From Misgurnus anguillicaudatus (lineage: Eukaryota; Chordata; Actinopteri; Cypriniformes; Cobitidae), in NCBI RefSeq assembly GCF_027580225.2, contig NC_073354.2, positions 6,114,001 through 6,178,000 on the forward strand: a DNA stretch of 64,000 nucleotides, written 5' to 3'. Shown in pieces: positions 35,689 through 48,547 of this stretch; within the stretch, counting starts at the first letter, position 1, and each line of letters begins with the position of its first letter. Under the pieces are notes generated by a model. The model was not told the origin of the DNA, did not search any database, and worked only from the letters and a program-made list of their open reading frames with translations. The position numbers were made by a program, and so were the translations under genes.

Positions 35689-36089
35689 TTAAAGGGACAA
35701 TAAGTAGGATTTAGCCCCATCTAGTTGTGAAATTGTATTTTGCATTCAAACGAACAGTGCTCTCTAGCGCCTCCCCTTTCCAAATGCGTGTTGCAACTAC
35801 GGTATCCGTTATGTACCCACTGATCTCCTTGTCCGTTTCAGCTGGTTGACGTGTTCTGAATGAAAACGCGTTGTGGAAACACGTTGTGGTAGGCTAGTGC
35901 TAATGCTTAGACATGGAAGCCTCCTTGGACTTACCCGTTTAATGTAAGTAAAGAGAAGAAATTCTAAGCTTACAAAGAAAAGTCAGATCACTGGCAGAAG
36001 TCATTTGATACCAAAGAGGACAAACTTATGAATAAAAACATTGATTTTGACTAATAAACCACTTAAAATCCTACTTACAGTCCCTTTAA
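35689..36089. mobile_element. TTAA-flanked MITE, third family
   Basis: TTAA (35689-35692) then AGGGACAATAAGTAGGATTT; right end AAATCCTACTTACAGTCCCT then TTAA (36086-36089). The termini share the pattern AG-N-G/A-ACA-N-T-A/G-N-GTAG with the elements at 1960 and 2741. Non-coding. Confidence 0.82.
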
Positions 36090-37246
36090 GTAAAAATACT
36101 TCACTACTGCTCACCGTAATTGACCCAGAATGTGTTAAACGTAATGGTGGCCTCTACAGCTTAAAATGAGTATTACATGTTTTTTTAAGCAATAAAATAT
36201 TTTACATGTTTCTATCAATGTATTTTAGTAGTAGAAGGCAAATATAAAGTATTAAAGATTACAAGTATTCAACATCGAGGTACCCTTTAAGTGCCATGCA
36301 CTGCCAGAGGAGCTATACAGGAACATCTACAAGACTGTTTTTTGGGGATTAAAATCAATTACCACTGCTGAATGTCAGCCGTCTGATCTTGAATCATCTA
36401 GACTTATTTCACTATTAGTGACAGAAGTTTAGCCATGAACATCTGATGATTAAATGAACCGTTAAGCAGGAGGATGGAGGGAGTCGTACACGTACATGCT
36501 CAGTGTTTGCACAGTTAAACATCCAAACCATTGAAGCCCAGTCATCTGAGAGCTGATACCTGTCAGTGCACACAGGGGTCCCGTCGCCAACACCACCACT
36601 TAATGAGTTTAATTGTTTTAGCCAAAGACCATTGTTTAACTCGCACACTGGTTGGCACAAAACACCCCTAAAATAAACAGTTGGGTTTATCAAATGCTTC
36701 TTATCTCAGGTTTCAGTGCAGTACATAACAAAAGCCAGATATTACACTGTCAGGTTGAGCTTGACTGCTCCACCAGATCTACGAAAGGTTTCAACCACAG
36801 TCACTGTATTCTGCATCTGCAAACAACTCCTCAAGAAAGTTTTAATTCGAGGAAAGATGTATTTGAATATTCAAATAAACTTTGGACCGAACTTTTGTTT
36901 GAGTTGCTCTTGCTGTCACAGATTAATACAGTAGTTCAAGAGGACGAAATTCTTGACTTTTATACCAGAGGGAAATTTAATCATGTTTTGTTTACCCTGA
37001 CTCATTTTCAAGTAATTCTCTCCCAAATCGGGATTCAAGGTTTTGAGTAAACTTCAGGGCCTCTGGCTCTTCATGCGTTTTTGTAGTGATGATCGTGTTT
37101 ACCAAGATATAATTGAGAACCTGCTTTGAATTTTTTGTTTTAACTTTTAAAGAAAATAGTATTGAAAACATCAGCGTTGAAATGTCCCTACCTGTCACCT
37201 TTAACATTTATGTATTTGACACTTATCTGAATGAACTTGCATTCAA
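36090..37246. other. Spacer with an unidentified 132-residue frame
   Basis: A plus-strand frame at 36652-37050 (132 codons) begins Met-Ala-Gln-Asn-Thr. It shows no known motif, no signal peptide and no membrane segment apart from a Leu-rich stretch near residues 81-88. Overlapping frames on the other strand make chance likely. I would not call it a gene. Confidence 0.2.
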
Positions 37247-37320
37247 GTTATGTAGAATTCAAACCTATGACCTTTGCGCTGCTAGCCCAACATTGAGCTA
37301 CAGAAACACGAAGAAGTTTG
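37247..37320 (-). mobile_element. tRNA-derived SINE head fragment
   Basis: Minus-strand reading gives GTAGCTCAATGTTGGGCTAG then CAGCGCAAAGGTCATAGG and TTTGAATTC, i.e. A-box and B-box regions of a tRNA-related head. The same head, less diverged, is at 57284-57440. The tail is missing. Confidence 0.7.
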
Positions 37321-39335
37321 TGTCATTTTATTGTAGAATACCATGAATATCTTCTCCATACTCGACAGTTCATATTAACCATTTAAGTCAATGTCACCCC
37401 ACAAAAGTGTAAATTATACAATCTTGTATATATTTTGAGGTCAGACTAAGTCACTCAAGATTACTCATCTTATTAACATTTCAAACCATCTTTATAGGAA
37501 TATAATTGCTCGAGGGTATAGGTGGTTACCCTTATTTCCATCTTAATGGGTTAGCATTATAGACTATTCGGCTTGTGCTTCTCACCGCTGTAGTTCTTTA
37601 GAATAAACAAGGTATAAATCCTAAATCTCATGATTTAATAAGTGTTACCGTGTAGCCATTACAACTGTATGCAGCAAAGAAAAGCATATTTCCATTTGCC
37701 TGCCGTTACAGTCGCTCCTCAGTTCATTCGCTCGCGTGTGGATAAAGCGATCTTCCCCTCCAACCTGCATTATTAGCGCCACATTTGCATCACGATGTGT
37801 TCGGCGAGAAATAATGACACTGTCAGCCGGTTCAAGGCTGGCAATAAAACAGGCAGATTTTGTTGCCTCCTGTTTCGCAGTGGATCAAGACCAGCCGTGT
37901 TGAACAAGCAAATTCAGTGCGGAGATTCATAAGAGGGTTTGGTTTTGAAACGACTTAGACAAACTAAGCAATAGGGGAAGGTTTCGAATGAATCGCTGAG
38001 GATTGCGTTTTGTTTCGTAGAATGGCCCACTTCACAATCTCTGCTTAACCGATGATGGATCCGGGACGGGCAAATTGATTGATGGATAGTTATTTGCATG
38101 TAACTTAAAAAAAAAATGAACCCCATCCCCACCTGGAAGAGAGAGACAAGGAGAAAGTAATATTAGAGAGATTTATTTTCATATGGAAATTTTTATTCAA
38201 GTATAGACTGTCTGAAAACTGTAAACATTTTCACTTTTATCTGCGGTTGGCTGACAGCTGAATCAGTCTTACTTTATGCCGCCTTGAATAAAAAGCATTT
38301 AAATGTGGACCTTTTTGTGTTTGTATCTTTAAAAGATTTCTCTTCCTTTCAATACCCTGAAACATCGGCATTATCCTTGACACTAGGTGAAATTTACAGT
38401 AATCACAATTGCGCTCGCTGTAAAGTTATTCTCGTCATATTCCCACGATTTAAAACACACGCCGCTTAATGTGAATAGAAAACATGAGAGGCCTAAAGTG
38501 TTTCTCTTCTCCGTACAATAATGCCTGACCTTCACTTCACAGGAGAAGACAGAGCGGCAGTGAAAGTCTTGCGTCGCATCTGCATTTGAATATTGATGTT
38601 TAGGGGTGACGGCTTGTCCCTGGGCAATGCGAGGAGATATATACAAGTCGGCTGGTCAGATGGGTTTCGTCTCTTAATGAGAACGAGCCCCTTACGCACC
38701 GTATGTGGCATATAGGTCTTTAAAGTGCAAGCCAGGGGTCTCCCTCACCCACCCCAAATTCATTTGAATACGGGATACTGATTTATGACCTTATTTGGTC
38801 TGTCTTCTGTATGCAAATGCCGGAGGCTTCTTTGGGTACATGCATAATGAGATTGTCAGGGTCATCCCTCTGGAGCATCAGCACCACTCTGTAATGGCAG
38901 TCTGCGGGATGGGGGTTGCAGGAGCGGCGGGGCAGGGGGGGAGGTGCCCACGAGCTGTGCCACTTCAGAGGTGTACACGAGGGTTGCCAAGTCCTACCAT
39001 AAAATTGTTGCCTTACTTTTTATGTTGGGTGACCTTAAGTACTATCTACTAGCATTATACTATGGATTTACTGTGTAATTGGAAATTTCTCACTTTTACT
39101 GCTAATGATATTGAGGTATGGTTAATTAGTAGGAGTAATGGCAGGGTTAGAGTTAGGATTAGGGGTTAGAGTAAGATTTACGGTTATGGTAAGGTGTAAC
39201 ATTAACAGTGTAACTAAACATGTTAATTAAGAGCCAGTGCTTTAAATGCAATTACAATGCAACAATATGTATGCATATAAATAAATGTATCAACTGTTAA
39301 AGTACATAATAGTTATAAAGTTATAAACACCTTAT
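37321..39335. other. Single-copy-looking DNA, no gene recognised
   Basis: Bases 37640-38990 contain no recognised repeat. A GTTGCCAAGTCC stretch at 38984 resembles the terminus of the element at 53521. Bases 39139-39172 are degenerate TTAGGG-like units. Confidence 0.3.
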
Positions 39336-39890
39336 ATAAAGTGTGACCTGCACCTCTATTTGCCCATCTACTTTGCATAAATTCGGTTTCAAATAATTTC
39401 GACCAAATTAATACAGATACTATTTTATAGACACAAATATGCCGATTGTGTTTGTTATGATTACAAAGTGAATTAACAGATGGAATGAATTCGTATTAAT
39501 TTGTATGAAGTGAATTATACAAAAACATAATTATTACGTTATTATTGTAACATTATCTCACAAGAATTCGTACATATTTTACAAGTTGGCTAATTCATAT
39601 TAATTCATGCGACCACATTCGTAAGTTTTGGTACGATTTGCCTTGACCCCTGTGACGTTGGGGTTAGGGGCGGGGTTAGGAGTTCGGTTTCATTGTTGTT
39701 GTTTTTCATGAGAATCGTACAATTTTGCACAATTAACTTTATTTGAATTGATATGAATTAGCCAACTCGTAAAATATGTACGATTTCTTGTGAGAACATT
39801 TTCATTTTGCCCACCTATTTTGCCCAAATACGGTTCAAACTAATTTCAACCAATCAATAAAGATACTATTTTGCACTCTTAAACCGGGTT
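39336..39890. mobile_element. Inverted-repeat MITE flanked by a direct duplication
   Basis: Core 39553-39800: TCTCACAAGAATTCGTACAT and ATGTACGATTTCTTGTGAGA are inverse ends, with GTTGGCTAATTCATATTAAT and TGATATGAATTAGCCAAC inside. Around it the segment AAATAATTTCGACCAA...AGATACTATTTT (about 39350-39440) recurs as AACTAATTTCAACCAA...AGATACTATTTT (39810-39880), a direct repeat. Confidence 0.65.
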
Positions 39891-41640
39891 AGTTGACATT
39901 ACTAGAAATTTGTGAGAAAACCCGTTGCATATAACTTTAGTTTTTATCACTTTATATTACTTTTGATGTTATAAATGGTATTATAACACAAAATTAATGA
40001 ATGACTTTAAATCAATCATTGAAAAAACGTGATTCTCCACTGAAACACACACAAAACTGTGTTTTTGACATACATTGTCAGTACTGTGGATAGAAATACA
40101 ACAAAATGTTCTGAACAGGGTTCATGCACAGAAACACTGATCACCTGAACGGTGACTTCACAAAATTATAATTTACAACAAAACAACATTTTAATAACAA
40201 ATATTTGAGTAGTGAAAGGTCTTATCAGCTTTTATTCTGTGAAAAAGCAGAAAATAATCAAAATATTCAGGTGCAAAGGATTATGGGTATTCATCACAAC
40301 ATAAACTAATCATTTTAAGTTCATTTTACATGAATGATTTAGTTTAATGGATTTTGTAAGCTTAAAGTTAAATCAATTAAACTTTTTAAGCTTTGGCTTC
40401 AAAACAGAAAATATTAAGTGATGTTTACTTGATTGTTTAAGTAAAGACAATATCTGAAAAAAATTGATATATTCAATTATGGTAAGTGGTTTTTTGTTTA
40501 AATGTTGCAACCACTTACCTTAAAAAATTGAGTAAATTGAATGAATAATTTTTTTCAATGTACTAAAGTCTGTACTGTCTCATTTAGGAGGCTCGTTTTT
40601 TTATTTACAAAACAATTTAAGTAATAATGCGGACATTATCAGGCTTGTTTTATTCAGTGGCTGAAATGTTTACTTTGACATTACACATAGTTACACATAG
40701 TAGGCCTAATCTAAAAATCCATATTAGGACTACTGTGTCATTTCCAGATTTTGGTCTTGAATTTTTGCATCATTGAACTGTGTCGCATCACAAACCTGGC
40801 AACCATGGTGTAAGAAACTAGACGAGGTCCCTGCACTTCCCTTGTGTCCCGTGCAGCGTTCAGTCGCTCTCAGTGCATGAGCTTTATTACGATCTCCCGC
40901 TAATGATGGCTTTGGTCTGTGTGTGTGTTTAATAATTGCCTGCTCTCAGGGCATTCAACGGCAGTCCACGTGGGACTGAAATTGATTTTTAAGACATTAA
41001 CTGATTGCTGTGAGAACCCAGATCAGAGTGAATTTGAATAATTGTTATTCATGTCATCTTTATGAGGCCGTGACAGGAGCAGAGGAGATAATCTTACTCA
41101 CGTTTAATTTCTCTCATTATTTCCTTTCTGTCTTTAAAATCCAAGGCATTTATTCGGGCACAATTACACGTGAATGTAAAAAATATATTAATTGACCTAT
41201 TATAGGGCAGTTTAAATACATCTAAATCTTCAAACCTGTTACCCATTCTGGCATATTTTACCCATAATAATATTTTACTGTGAAAAAATACAGATGAAAG
41301 TTTTACTGTAAATCATATTCAATCCATTATGTTGAACTTTTATGAAATAATTAAAAACAATACATAAATAAAATGTATTATATAGTGATTTTACTGCCTG
41401 AGATGGACAATAACATTTTCAGAAAGTTTAGCACTTCTTGTGAAATAAATAGTCAAGACTGTACAATAGGTAGAGTAACTGAAGATCGCATGAATGTGGA
41501 TCCCTGAGTCAGTAGATCATCCTGGATGTTTGAATGATCTTGCTTGTATTGTCTTTTGATGAAACTCTGTAATAAAGCTCAGTCCACGCTTACGTTCTGT
41601 TTTAAATCTATAGCTTTAATTTAATCTTGCATGTGCCTTG
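39891..41640. other. AT-rich spacer
   Basis: No gene or delimited transposon. Bases 40285-40560 have AGTTTAATTGATTTAAC-like repeats in both orientations. Bases 40800-41180 are less AT-rich and single-copy-looking. Confidence 0.3.
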
Positions 41641-43347
41641 CGGTGATTGTAAAGAATATGTGCATGCTCAATTTTTACCGTCAAAGAGATACATTTGTTA
41701 CATATCAACATCATCTCGCGTACGAATCGTCTGCTCACAAAACCTGAATTCAGACAATTATACTCCATCCGTCAGGTACTTAAAACATTAAACGTCAGAA
41801 TATGCAGGACTGGGTTAATCTATACCGCATCAATATTTAAGGTCTCTTTTATATGCACGTGTGCTGAATTGTCCAATTTCATTAGGGTCATTTGTCAGCC
41901 GTCGTGCTGGGGTCTCCGAACGAGTGGACCCTTGAGATTATCAGACGACGGACCTGCACGGCAGTCCAACAGAGTTGCCAATGTTGTGCTGAAACACTTT
42001 CAAATGCACCGAATATGGATTATTACATTTAAAAGCATTTCATTTCAGGCTCGCTTGCATACCGACAGAATGCGAATAATATCTCTGTTTTTCCATTCCC
42101 TGACAACTGAACGTCCAAATGATGATTGTCTCAGCGTGAACAGGGCAGCCCGTGTTGTTGAGCTTGGCATTACATTGCAGTAATGTCCATTTGAACAGGC
42201 AAATTGCCACACTGACTCATTCAAAACACAAAGTAGAAGTCGAAGGGGTCATTTAGTCTTCTGTCTTGAGAACAGATATCATTTACTTCCAAAAAGGAAA
42301 ACAGACTTGTGAGTTATGATTTGGGTTGCGGTGATTGCCTTGAACCCCTTAAAGGAAAGGTGAAAACCATTTTGGAAAATATGGGACCAATTGAAACGAG
42401 ATCTCAGTGTGGCCTTCTCTAGTTGGGCGATGTAGCTGATTGGGTACAATTCGTAGACCACCTAAAGCATTTCTGGAAGACAATGCGTTCTGGCCAACCA
42501 GCCAATAATATGTCACCTTCATCAACATCTTCATATTTTTCCTCAGCGTCTCCTTCAGCCATACATCTGGACACCTGAAAGGCGTGACATTTTAACGGCT
42601 CTAATTCTCACGGTGCGCGGCTCCATTTCCTGTTTGCGCTCGAGTGTCATTTTCATTTCGATCCTGAATGACCAATTTGTCTGTATATCGCGTACCATTT
42701 ACATGGGCCCCGGTTTTTTTATATGCAAAGCAGCACAGAAAAACTCTCTGCTTTGCATGCAGACGCGAGGCCATTTCCCTGAATCTAATTTGATACTTTT
42801 GAGAAGAAAAAGGCCTCAGAGGGACGCTGCCTCTTGTCCTTCCACGCTTTATGTGACATGTGGATGACAAGTGTCCTCAATATGCATAAAGCAATTTCTA
42901 TATTTCGTCCATTGAGTTTTTGCATGTTGAACAGAATTGCATATGGGATGCAAGGAGTGGAGTCAGTTATATTAAAACATCTGTTCTTTATGATCGCTGC
43001 AGTGCTGGAAATGCATGTCGTTTCCTTATAAAGTGACATGGCATTGCACTCAGAGCTTATGCATCGGGGAAAGTGTGGGACATAACAATAGACAAGAAAA
43101 ATCACAAATGAGATCTCTTCCATATCTCGATTGGTTCTCCTGGAACAAAGACTTTTAAGTGACGCCACATGACATTTATATGACCCCTTAAAAGTCAACA
43201 TTACTTTCTTAATGAACAATCCTGGTCTTATTGGGACACAGACACACGTGTGTGCATATCATGTTTTGGGGACAGACTACAAATAATAGAAATCTAAGGT
43301 AAGATGAGATTTTATCAATGTTTAAATTGTGATGTACCAGTCTTTTA
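41640..43347. other. Single-copy-looking DNA with the longest unexplained frame
   Basis: A plus-strand frame of 162 codons (41695-42183) and a minus-strand frame of 144 codons (42785-43219) lie here. Neither shows a known domain, signal peptide or transmembrane helix, and frames on the opposite strand also remain open. The sequence is non-repetitive and moderately GC-rich, consistent with conserved non-coding DNA. I do not call a gene. Confidence 0.25.
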
Positions 43348-44677
43348 TTAAAGGATTACTCCAATAATTTACTCCCCCCAATGTCATTCAAGATGTTTAT
43401 GTCCTTCTTTGTACAGTCGAGAAGAATTTTCCTTGAGGAAAACATTCCAGGATTTATCTCTATATAGTGGACTTTAGTGGACATCAACAGTTTACAGACT
43501 CAATGCAGCTTCAAAGGGCTTTAAAAGATCCCAACCGTAGCATTACGGTCTTATCTAACAAAACAATCGTAATTTTTTGCTAATAAAACCCCATCAGTTT
43601 TAAACCACAACTTCTCGTCTTGCACTAGCCGTGTGACGCACCAGTGCGCCCTTACATATTACGTAATCACGTAGAAAGGTCACGCGTCACATATGTGAAA
43701 CGCACACTTGTGGACCATTTTAAACAATAAACTGACACAAATACATTCATTAGTATCATTACTCATACAACAACGTCTGAATGGTCCCCTTTCTCCACAC
43801 TTGTAAACAGTTTCACATACATTATGCGTGACCTTTTGACGTGATTATGTAATATGTAAGGTCACGCTGGCGCATCACATGGGTAGACAAGAAGATGTGC
43901 TTTTTTGGCAAAAAATGACGATTGTTTTGCTAGATAAGACCCTTAGGCATTGGTTGGGATTGTTTAGAGCCATTTGAAGCTGCGTTGAAACTTCAATTTT
44001 CCACTAAAGTCCACTTTATAAAGAAAAACATTTTACATTACATTATTTTCACTTTAGGTTTTTTTTGTCCTTCACCTGCCAGAAGGTGGAATATGCACAC
44101 AATTACTTGTTTAACATATATTCTTTAAGTTCACATAAGTTTATATTTGATATCTAACCCCCTCGCCAATATACGAAGATCATTACAAGACCTAAAACAG
44201 AGCCTTGCGGCACTCCATCCTTTCCTCCAGTCCACTTACATAACATCAGAAAGGAGTTAAACATTAAAAAAACAAGCCAATAAATATTAGAAAAAGGCAA
44301 AGAAAGATATTTAGCCAAAGGTATACAATGAAGATGTTTATTCATACTGCTATGGGAATTGGCGCATCACATGGCTAGACAAGAAGGTGTGCTTTTTTGG
44401 CAAAAAATTACGATTGTTTTGCTAGATAAGACCCTTATGCATCGGTTGGGATTGTTTAGAGCCATTTAAAGCTGCATTGAAACTTCGATTTTAAACTGCA
44501 TTAAAACTGCTGAGGTCCACTAAAGTCCACTTTATAAAAAAAAATCCTGGAATGTTTTCCTCAAAAAACTTAAATTTCTTTTCGAATGAACAAAGAAAGA
44601 CATAAACATCTTGGATGACATGGGGGTGAGTAAATTACATTTTTAAAGATTTTTATGAAAGTGGAGTAATACTTTAC
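43348..44677. mobile_element. Long fold-back element, copy 2, rearranged
   Basis: TTAA (43348-43351) then AGGATTACTCCAATAATTTA opens the left arm; the right arm closes near 44677 with GTGGAGTAATACTTTAC, where the outer TTAA has become TTAC. The arms share GTCGAGAAGAA, AAAACATTCCAGGATT and AAGACCCTTA stretches with copies 1 and 3. Uniquely, a right-arm piece of about 165 bp starting GGCGCATCACATGG occurs twice (43869 and 44351), with a 330-bp foreign cassette between. Confidence 0.75.
44031..44361 (-). mobile_element. LINE-like cassette, copy A
   Basis: A minus-strand frame (44154-44345) contains D-G-V-P-Q-G-S-V-L-G, the signature box of non-LTR reverse transcriptases, but the sequence around it does not continue as a recognisable polymerase. 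The same cassette is at 45676-46021. Both end at TACTGCTATGGGAATT. Only a short LINE remnant is inferred. Confidence 0.5.
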
Positions 44678-45051
44678 ACACATTGATGTCACAAAATATT
44701 AGGCAAATTCTGTTCTCGTCATTTTACAGGGTTTGCTTTAGGTTTTTATAAACAGAGAAGCAAATCCAAAAATGGCATAGACAAAAAGATAGAGAAACAC
44801 TGGTACAGTCAGAGAGTAAGAGAGAAACAGAGGCGGGGCGAACGGGGTGCGATGTTTGTGGGGTTGCGTTGTGTGCAGCACATTTCTCACTCTGCCGGGT
44901 CTGTCACAGCAGAATGTCTCTCGCCACAGACCTGTCCCACTTCATCCCGCTGCTCTTGATGCCAACACATATTTCCCATGATTGCTGGTCCGAAAGAAAG
45001 GATGACAACCCCAGGGCACTCCCTCTTTCCCTCCTCTGAGACTTATACTTA

Positions 45052-45097
<46 letters not shown>

Positions 45098-45675
45098 CCT
45101 AACCGCCCACAGGCACATTTGTATCTGCTTTATTTACAGATAATTAATCTCGCAACTGTTATTTGCCACCTCAGAGAAGCTGTATCTTTCTTTGTTTTAT
45201 CAGTTTTTTCAAGCGGATGCGGATGTAGTAGAGTAGGGGGCCACAACTACTGTGTGCCACCATCAGCACGTAGTTAGAATTGGGCACACAAGTAAAATTA
45301 AAAAAAGGTTTTTTTTAAGTTTGGTTGTAACTGTATTTGTTTTTTTAAATATAGATGTAATTCAGCTCTTTATTTGTTTTAAAAATTTTGATAATTTATA
45401 GAAACCTATCCAATGTAACAATAGTAAAAATAAGCAGACACAATTTGGATTTAAGGATCAGGTATGGAACATCTTAAATGCCTGACATAGGTTTTTTACA
45501 TCAATTTTTATTAGCAATATTTCTATGCTAGTTAAAACATTTAATATGTAATCTTTAAGTTTAAATTCTTTAAGTTGAAAAAAATCTACTTTTGCCTGAA
45601 GAAGACCCAGCAGGGTTGAAATGTTGCTTTTTTAAAATATGGGAGTTAAAAGCAGTGTTGCGTTTTTTACATTTT
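44678..45675. other. Spacer with a CT microsatellite
   Basis: A CT tract lies at about 45054-45092. Bases 44820-45050 are GC-richer and single-copy-looking. Otherwise AT-rich without recognised features. Confidence 0.4.
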
Positions 45676-46021
45676 TACATTACATTTTACATTACATTTT
45701 TTTCACTTTAGTAGTTTTTTGTCCTTCACCTGCCAGAAGGTGGGATGTGCACACGATTACTTGTTTAACATATATCTTTAAGTTTTACATATATCTTTAA
45801 GTTTCTATAAGTTTATATTTGGTATCTAACCACCTTGCCTATACACGGAGATCATTACAAGACCTAAAACAGAGCCTTGCGGCACTCCATCCTTTACTCC
45901 AGTCTACTTACATAACATCAGAAAGGAGTCAAACATAAAAATAACAAGCCAATGAAAATTAGAAAAGATATTTAGCCAGAGGTATACAATGAAGATGTTT
46001 ATTCATACTGCTATGGGAATT
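45676..46021 (-). mobile_element. LINE-like cassette, copy B
   Basis: Matches copy A over its length: CACCTGCCAGAAGGTGG, AGACCTAAAACAGAGCCTTG, CATAACATCAGAAAGGAGT and TTCATACTGCTATGGGAATT in the same order and orientation. It has small insertions, including a duplicated CATATATCTTTAAGTTT at its left. It is not inside a fold-back element. Confidence 0.6.
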
Positions 46022-47333
46022 GTTTATCAAGGTGACAGATGCCTGCCTTGGCTCGGAAAAAGACAACGCTCGATCACACATTCCTTGACGGGAGAGGACA
46101 TGCGTCTCCGCCGAAAGGAACCCTGGAAAAATTATTAATAGATGCAGATTTGATTTGTCACAATTGCAGTGTCTTGGCGAGGCTTGATTGTGGCCTGCAA
46201 AGTCCCATTCAAAGGGGAAGCTATTTGTCACGGCACGACAGAAGTCTGCAGTGCCCCTGCCCCCATCTAAATATCCTTTTTTCTAGCAGAACGCTTCCTA
46301 TCAATTGTGAAGCGTTACGGCTGAATTGTATGGCCTTGTCGATCCCATACCTATAAACTTTAGTTGTGTGTGTGTGGTTTTAAGTAACACAAAAACACTC
46401 TTGATACAAGTTCAATTCCCTTGCTGTAATTTAGCATGCAATATAAATACCAAGAAAGGATTATAGCAATCAAAGCCTTGCTCTCAGCAACATAATGACA
46501 AGGCCGTTTTGAAAGAGTGAGAAACCCTTTACCTTCAATAAATACATTGTCACGGAAGGCAATTTTCCATTCTTCACCAACACCCACCTATTATATTTTA
46601 ATCCTCAGAGGACCAGAAGCGTAAATATTACTTCACGATCTGTGATAAAAGCTAACCTTGGTAATTTAAGAACAGGACATATAAATAGCAGCGCTGTTTT
46701 TAAAAAGCCACTTGATGATAAGAAGTCACCTCATGGGCGCGTATGGGGGAAAGAAACATGAACGATTACAATTTAAAACCACTGTCTCAACGGCAATACC
46801 TCAACCCTCGCAATGACATATGATCTGATCACACATGAGACCAGAGACTTACGGAGGTTCTCAAAGCATCTCGCACCGAGAAGCACCTGGGCGTCTTAAC
46901 CACACATGTAGCTTTGCCGACATGTGGAGATGTTGTTAGATCTTATCCTTGCATGCTGATCTGTGACCTGTTGTGTGGTTTTGCTTGTAGTGGATTTGGC
47001 TGGGGGATACTGGTCCCAGACCAGTCTTTAAGACAACTGGCTGTGGTTAGAGCAATGCAGGCACAGGGTTTAACCTCACACAGGAAGAGCTCACTTTATC
47101 TACCCGGCTGCCTGCACCCTCCGCCACGCAGCAGAGCGTAGGTGTGACACCTGCCCTTATGTGCGGAGGGGGGTGGAGGTGAAAAAAAACAGTAAGAAAA
47201 AATGAAGGCATAACAAGTCTAACAGAGTTCAACTGAAAAAGCAAAGAAAAATCTGTGTTGGGGATCTTTAAATATGACGAAATCAAGACTATTATGAGTT
47301 AATAACAAAAATGAAAGAGATTTTAGGGAGGTG
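46022..47333. other. Single-copy-looking DNA, no gene recognised
   Basis: No transposon recognised. Overlapping frames on both strands (for example 46039-46356 plus, 45959-46231 minus) have no known motif. Confidence 0.3.
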
Positions 47334-48254
47334 TTAAAGGAATATTCCATTTTCTTAAAAGAAAAATCCAGATAATTAACTCACCACCATGTTATCCAAA
47401 ATGTTGATGTCTTTCTTTGTTCAGTCGAGAAGAAATTTTGTTTTTGAGGAAAACATTGCAGGATTTTTCTCATTTTTATGGACTTTAATAGAGCCCAACA
47501 TTTAACACTTAACTCAACACTTAACAGTTTTTTTCAACGGAGTTTCAAAGGACTATAAACAATCCCAAACGAGGCATAAGGGTCTTCTCTAGCGAAAAGA
47601 TTGTCATTTTTGACAAGAAAAAAAAATATGCTCTTTTAAATTTTCGTCTAGGTCCGGTCCAGCGCAACCTAACGTAAATGCGTAGTGACGTAGGGAGGTG
47701 ACGTGTTACATATATAAAACGCACATTTGTGGACCATTTTAAACAATAAACTGACACAAAGACATTTATTAGTATCATTCCACATACAACAACGTAGGAA
47801 CGGTCCTTTTTCAACACACTTGTAAACACTGGGGCGGAGTTTCGCGTTCGTCCTCTGTGACCTCTTGACATCATAACGTATTGCGCGGGGTCACGCTGGC
47901 GCATCACGACCAGATCTAGACGAGATGTTGTGGTTTAAAAGTGCATGTTCTTTATTTTTTTTGTCAAAAATGACAATCGTTTCGCTAGATAAAATACCTA
48001 GATACCCTTATGCCTCGTTTGGGATCGTTTATAGTCCTTTGAAACTCTGTTTCAAAAAACTGTGTTGAGTTGAGTTAAGTATTAAATGTTGGTGTCTATT
48101 AAAGTCCATTAAAATGAGAAAAATCCTGCAATGTTTTCCTCAAAAAACATAATTTCTTCTCGACTGAACAAAGAAAGACATCATCATTTTGGATGACATG
48201 GTGGTGAGTAAATTATCTGGATTTTTCTTTTAAGAAAATGGAATATTCCTTTAA
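47334..48254. mobile_element. TTAA-flanked long fold-back element, copy 3 (best preserved)
   Basis: TTAA (47334-47337), AGGAATATTCCATTTTCTTA at the left and AAGAAAATGGAATATTCCT then TTAA (48251-48254) at the right give perfect outer ends. Arms of about 360 bp are inverted. The centre holds, on the minus strand, part of a frame (47545-47907) whose central 45 residues match the plus-strand frame of copy 1. No transposase is present. Confidence 0.87.
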
Positions 48255-48430
48255 AGGGATAGTGAGAGTAATTAAATGATGACAGACTTTTGTTACAAAC
48301 TTTTTTGTTCTGATGAACACAAAGGAAGATATTTTGAGATATGTTTGTTACCAAAACGATCAAGCCCTTTGACTTTCATAGTATTCTTTTTTTCTCACTA
48401 TGGATGTCAACGGGGCTTACAACTAGTAAT
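48251..48430 (+). mobile_element. TTAAAGGGATAGT-type MITE, left half
   Basis: TTAA AGGGATAGT followed by ATGATGACAGACTTTTGTTA and GAACACAAAGGAAGATATTT resembles the left half of a very common fish MITE. It starts at the same TTAA that ends the fold-back element. The right end was not found, and the sequence fades after about 48430. Confidence 0.6.
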
Positions 48431-48547
48431 GTGTGATCATAAATATGTGGTTGTGACTTTCGAACCAGTTGTTATCGCCTTAGAAACCGCACAATGTTAA
48501 AATGTTGAAATTTTGAATTTGCATAGAATCTTACCTATATATGAAGA

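Noticed and set aside
36652..37050. 132-codon frame as a host gene
   Set aside because: No recognised domain, overlapping frames on the other strand, no splice or promoter context that I can defend.
39139..39172. Interstitial telomere repeat
   Set aside because: Only a few imperfect TTAGGG-like units; too short and degenerate.
44154..44345. Functional LINE reverse transcriptase
   Set aside because: Only the P-Q-G-S-V-L-G box is recognisable; nothing before or after continues the domain.
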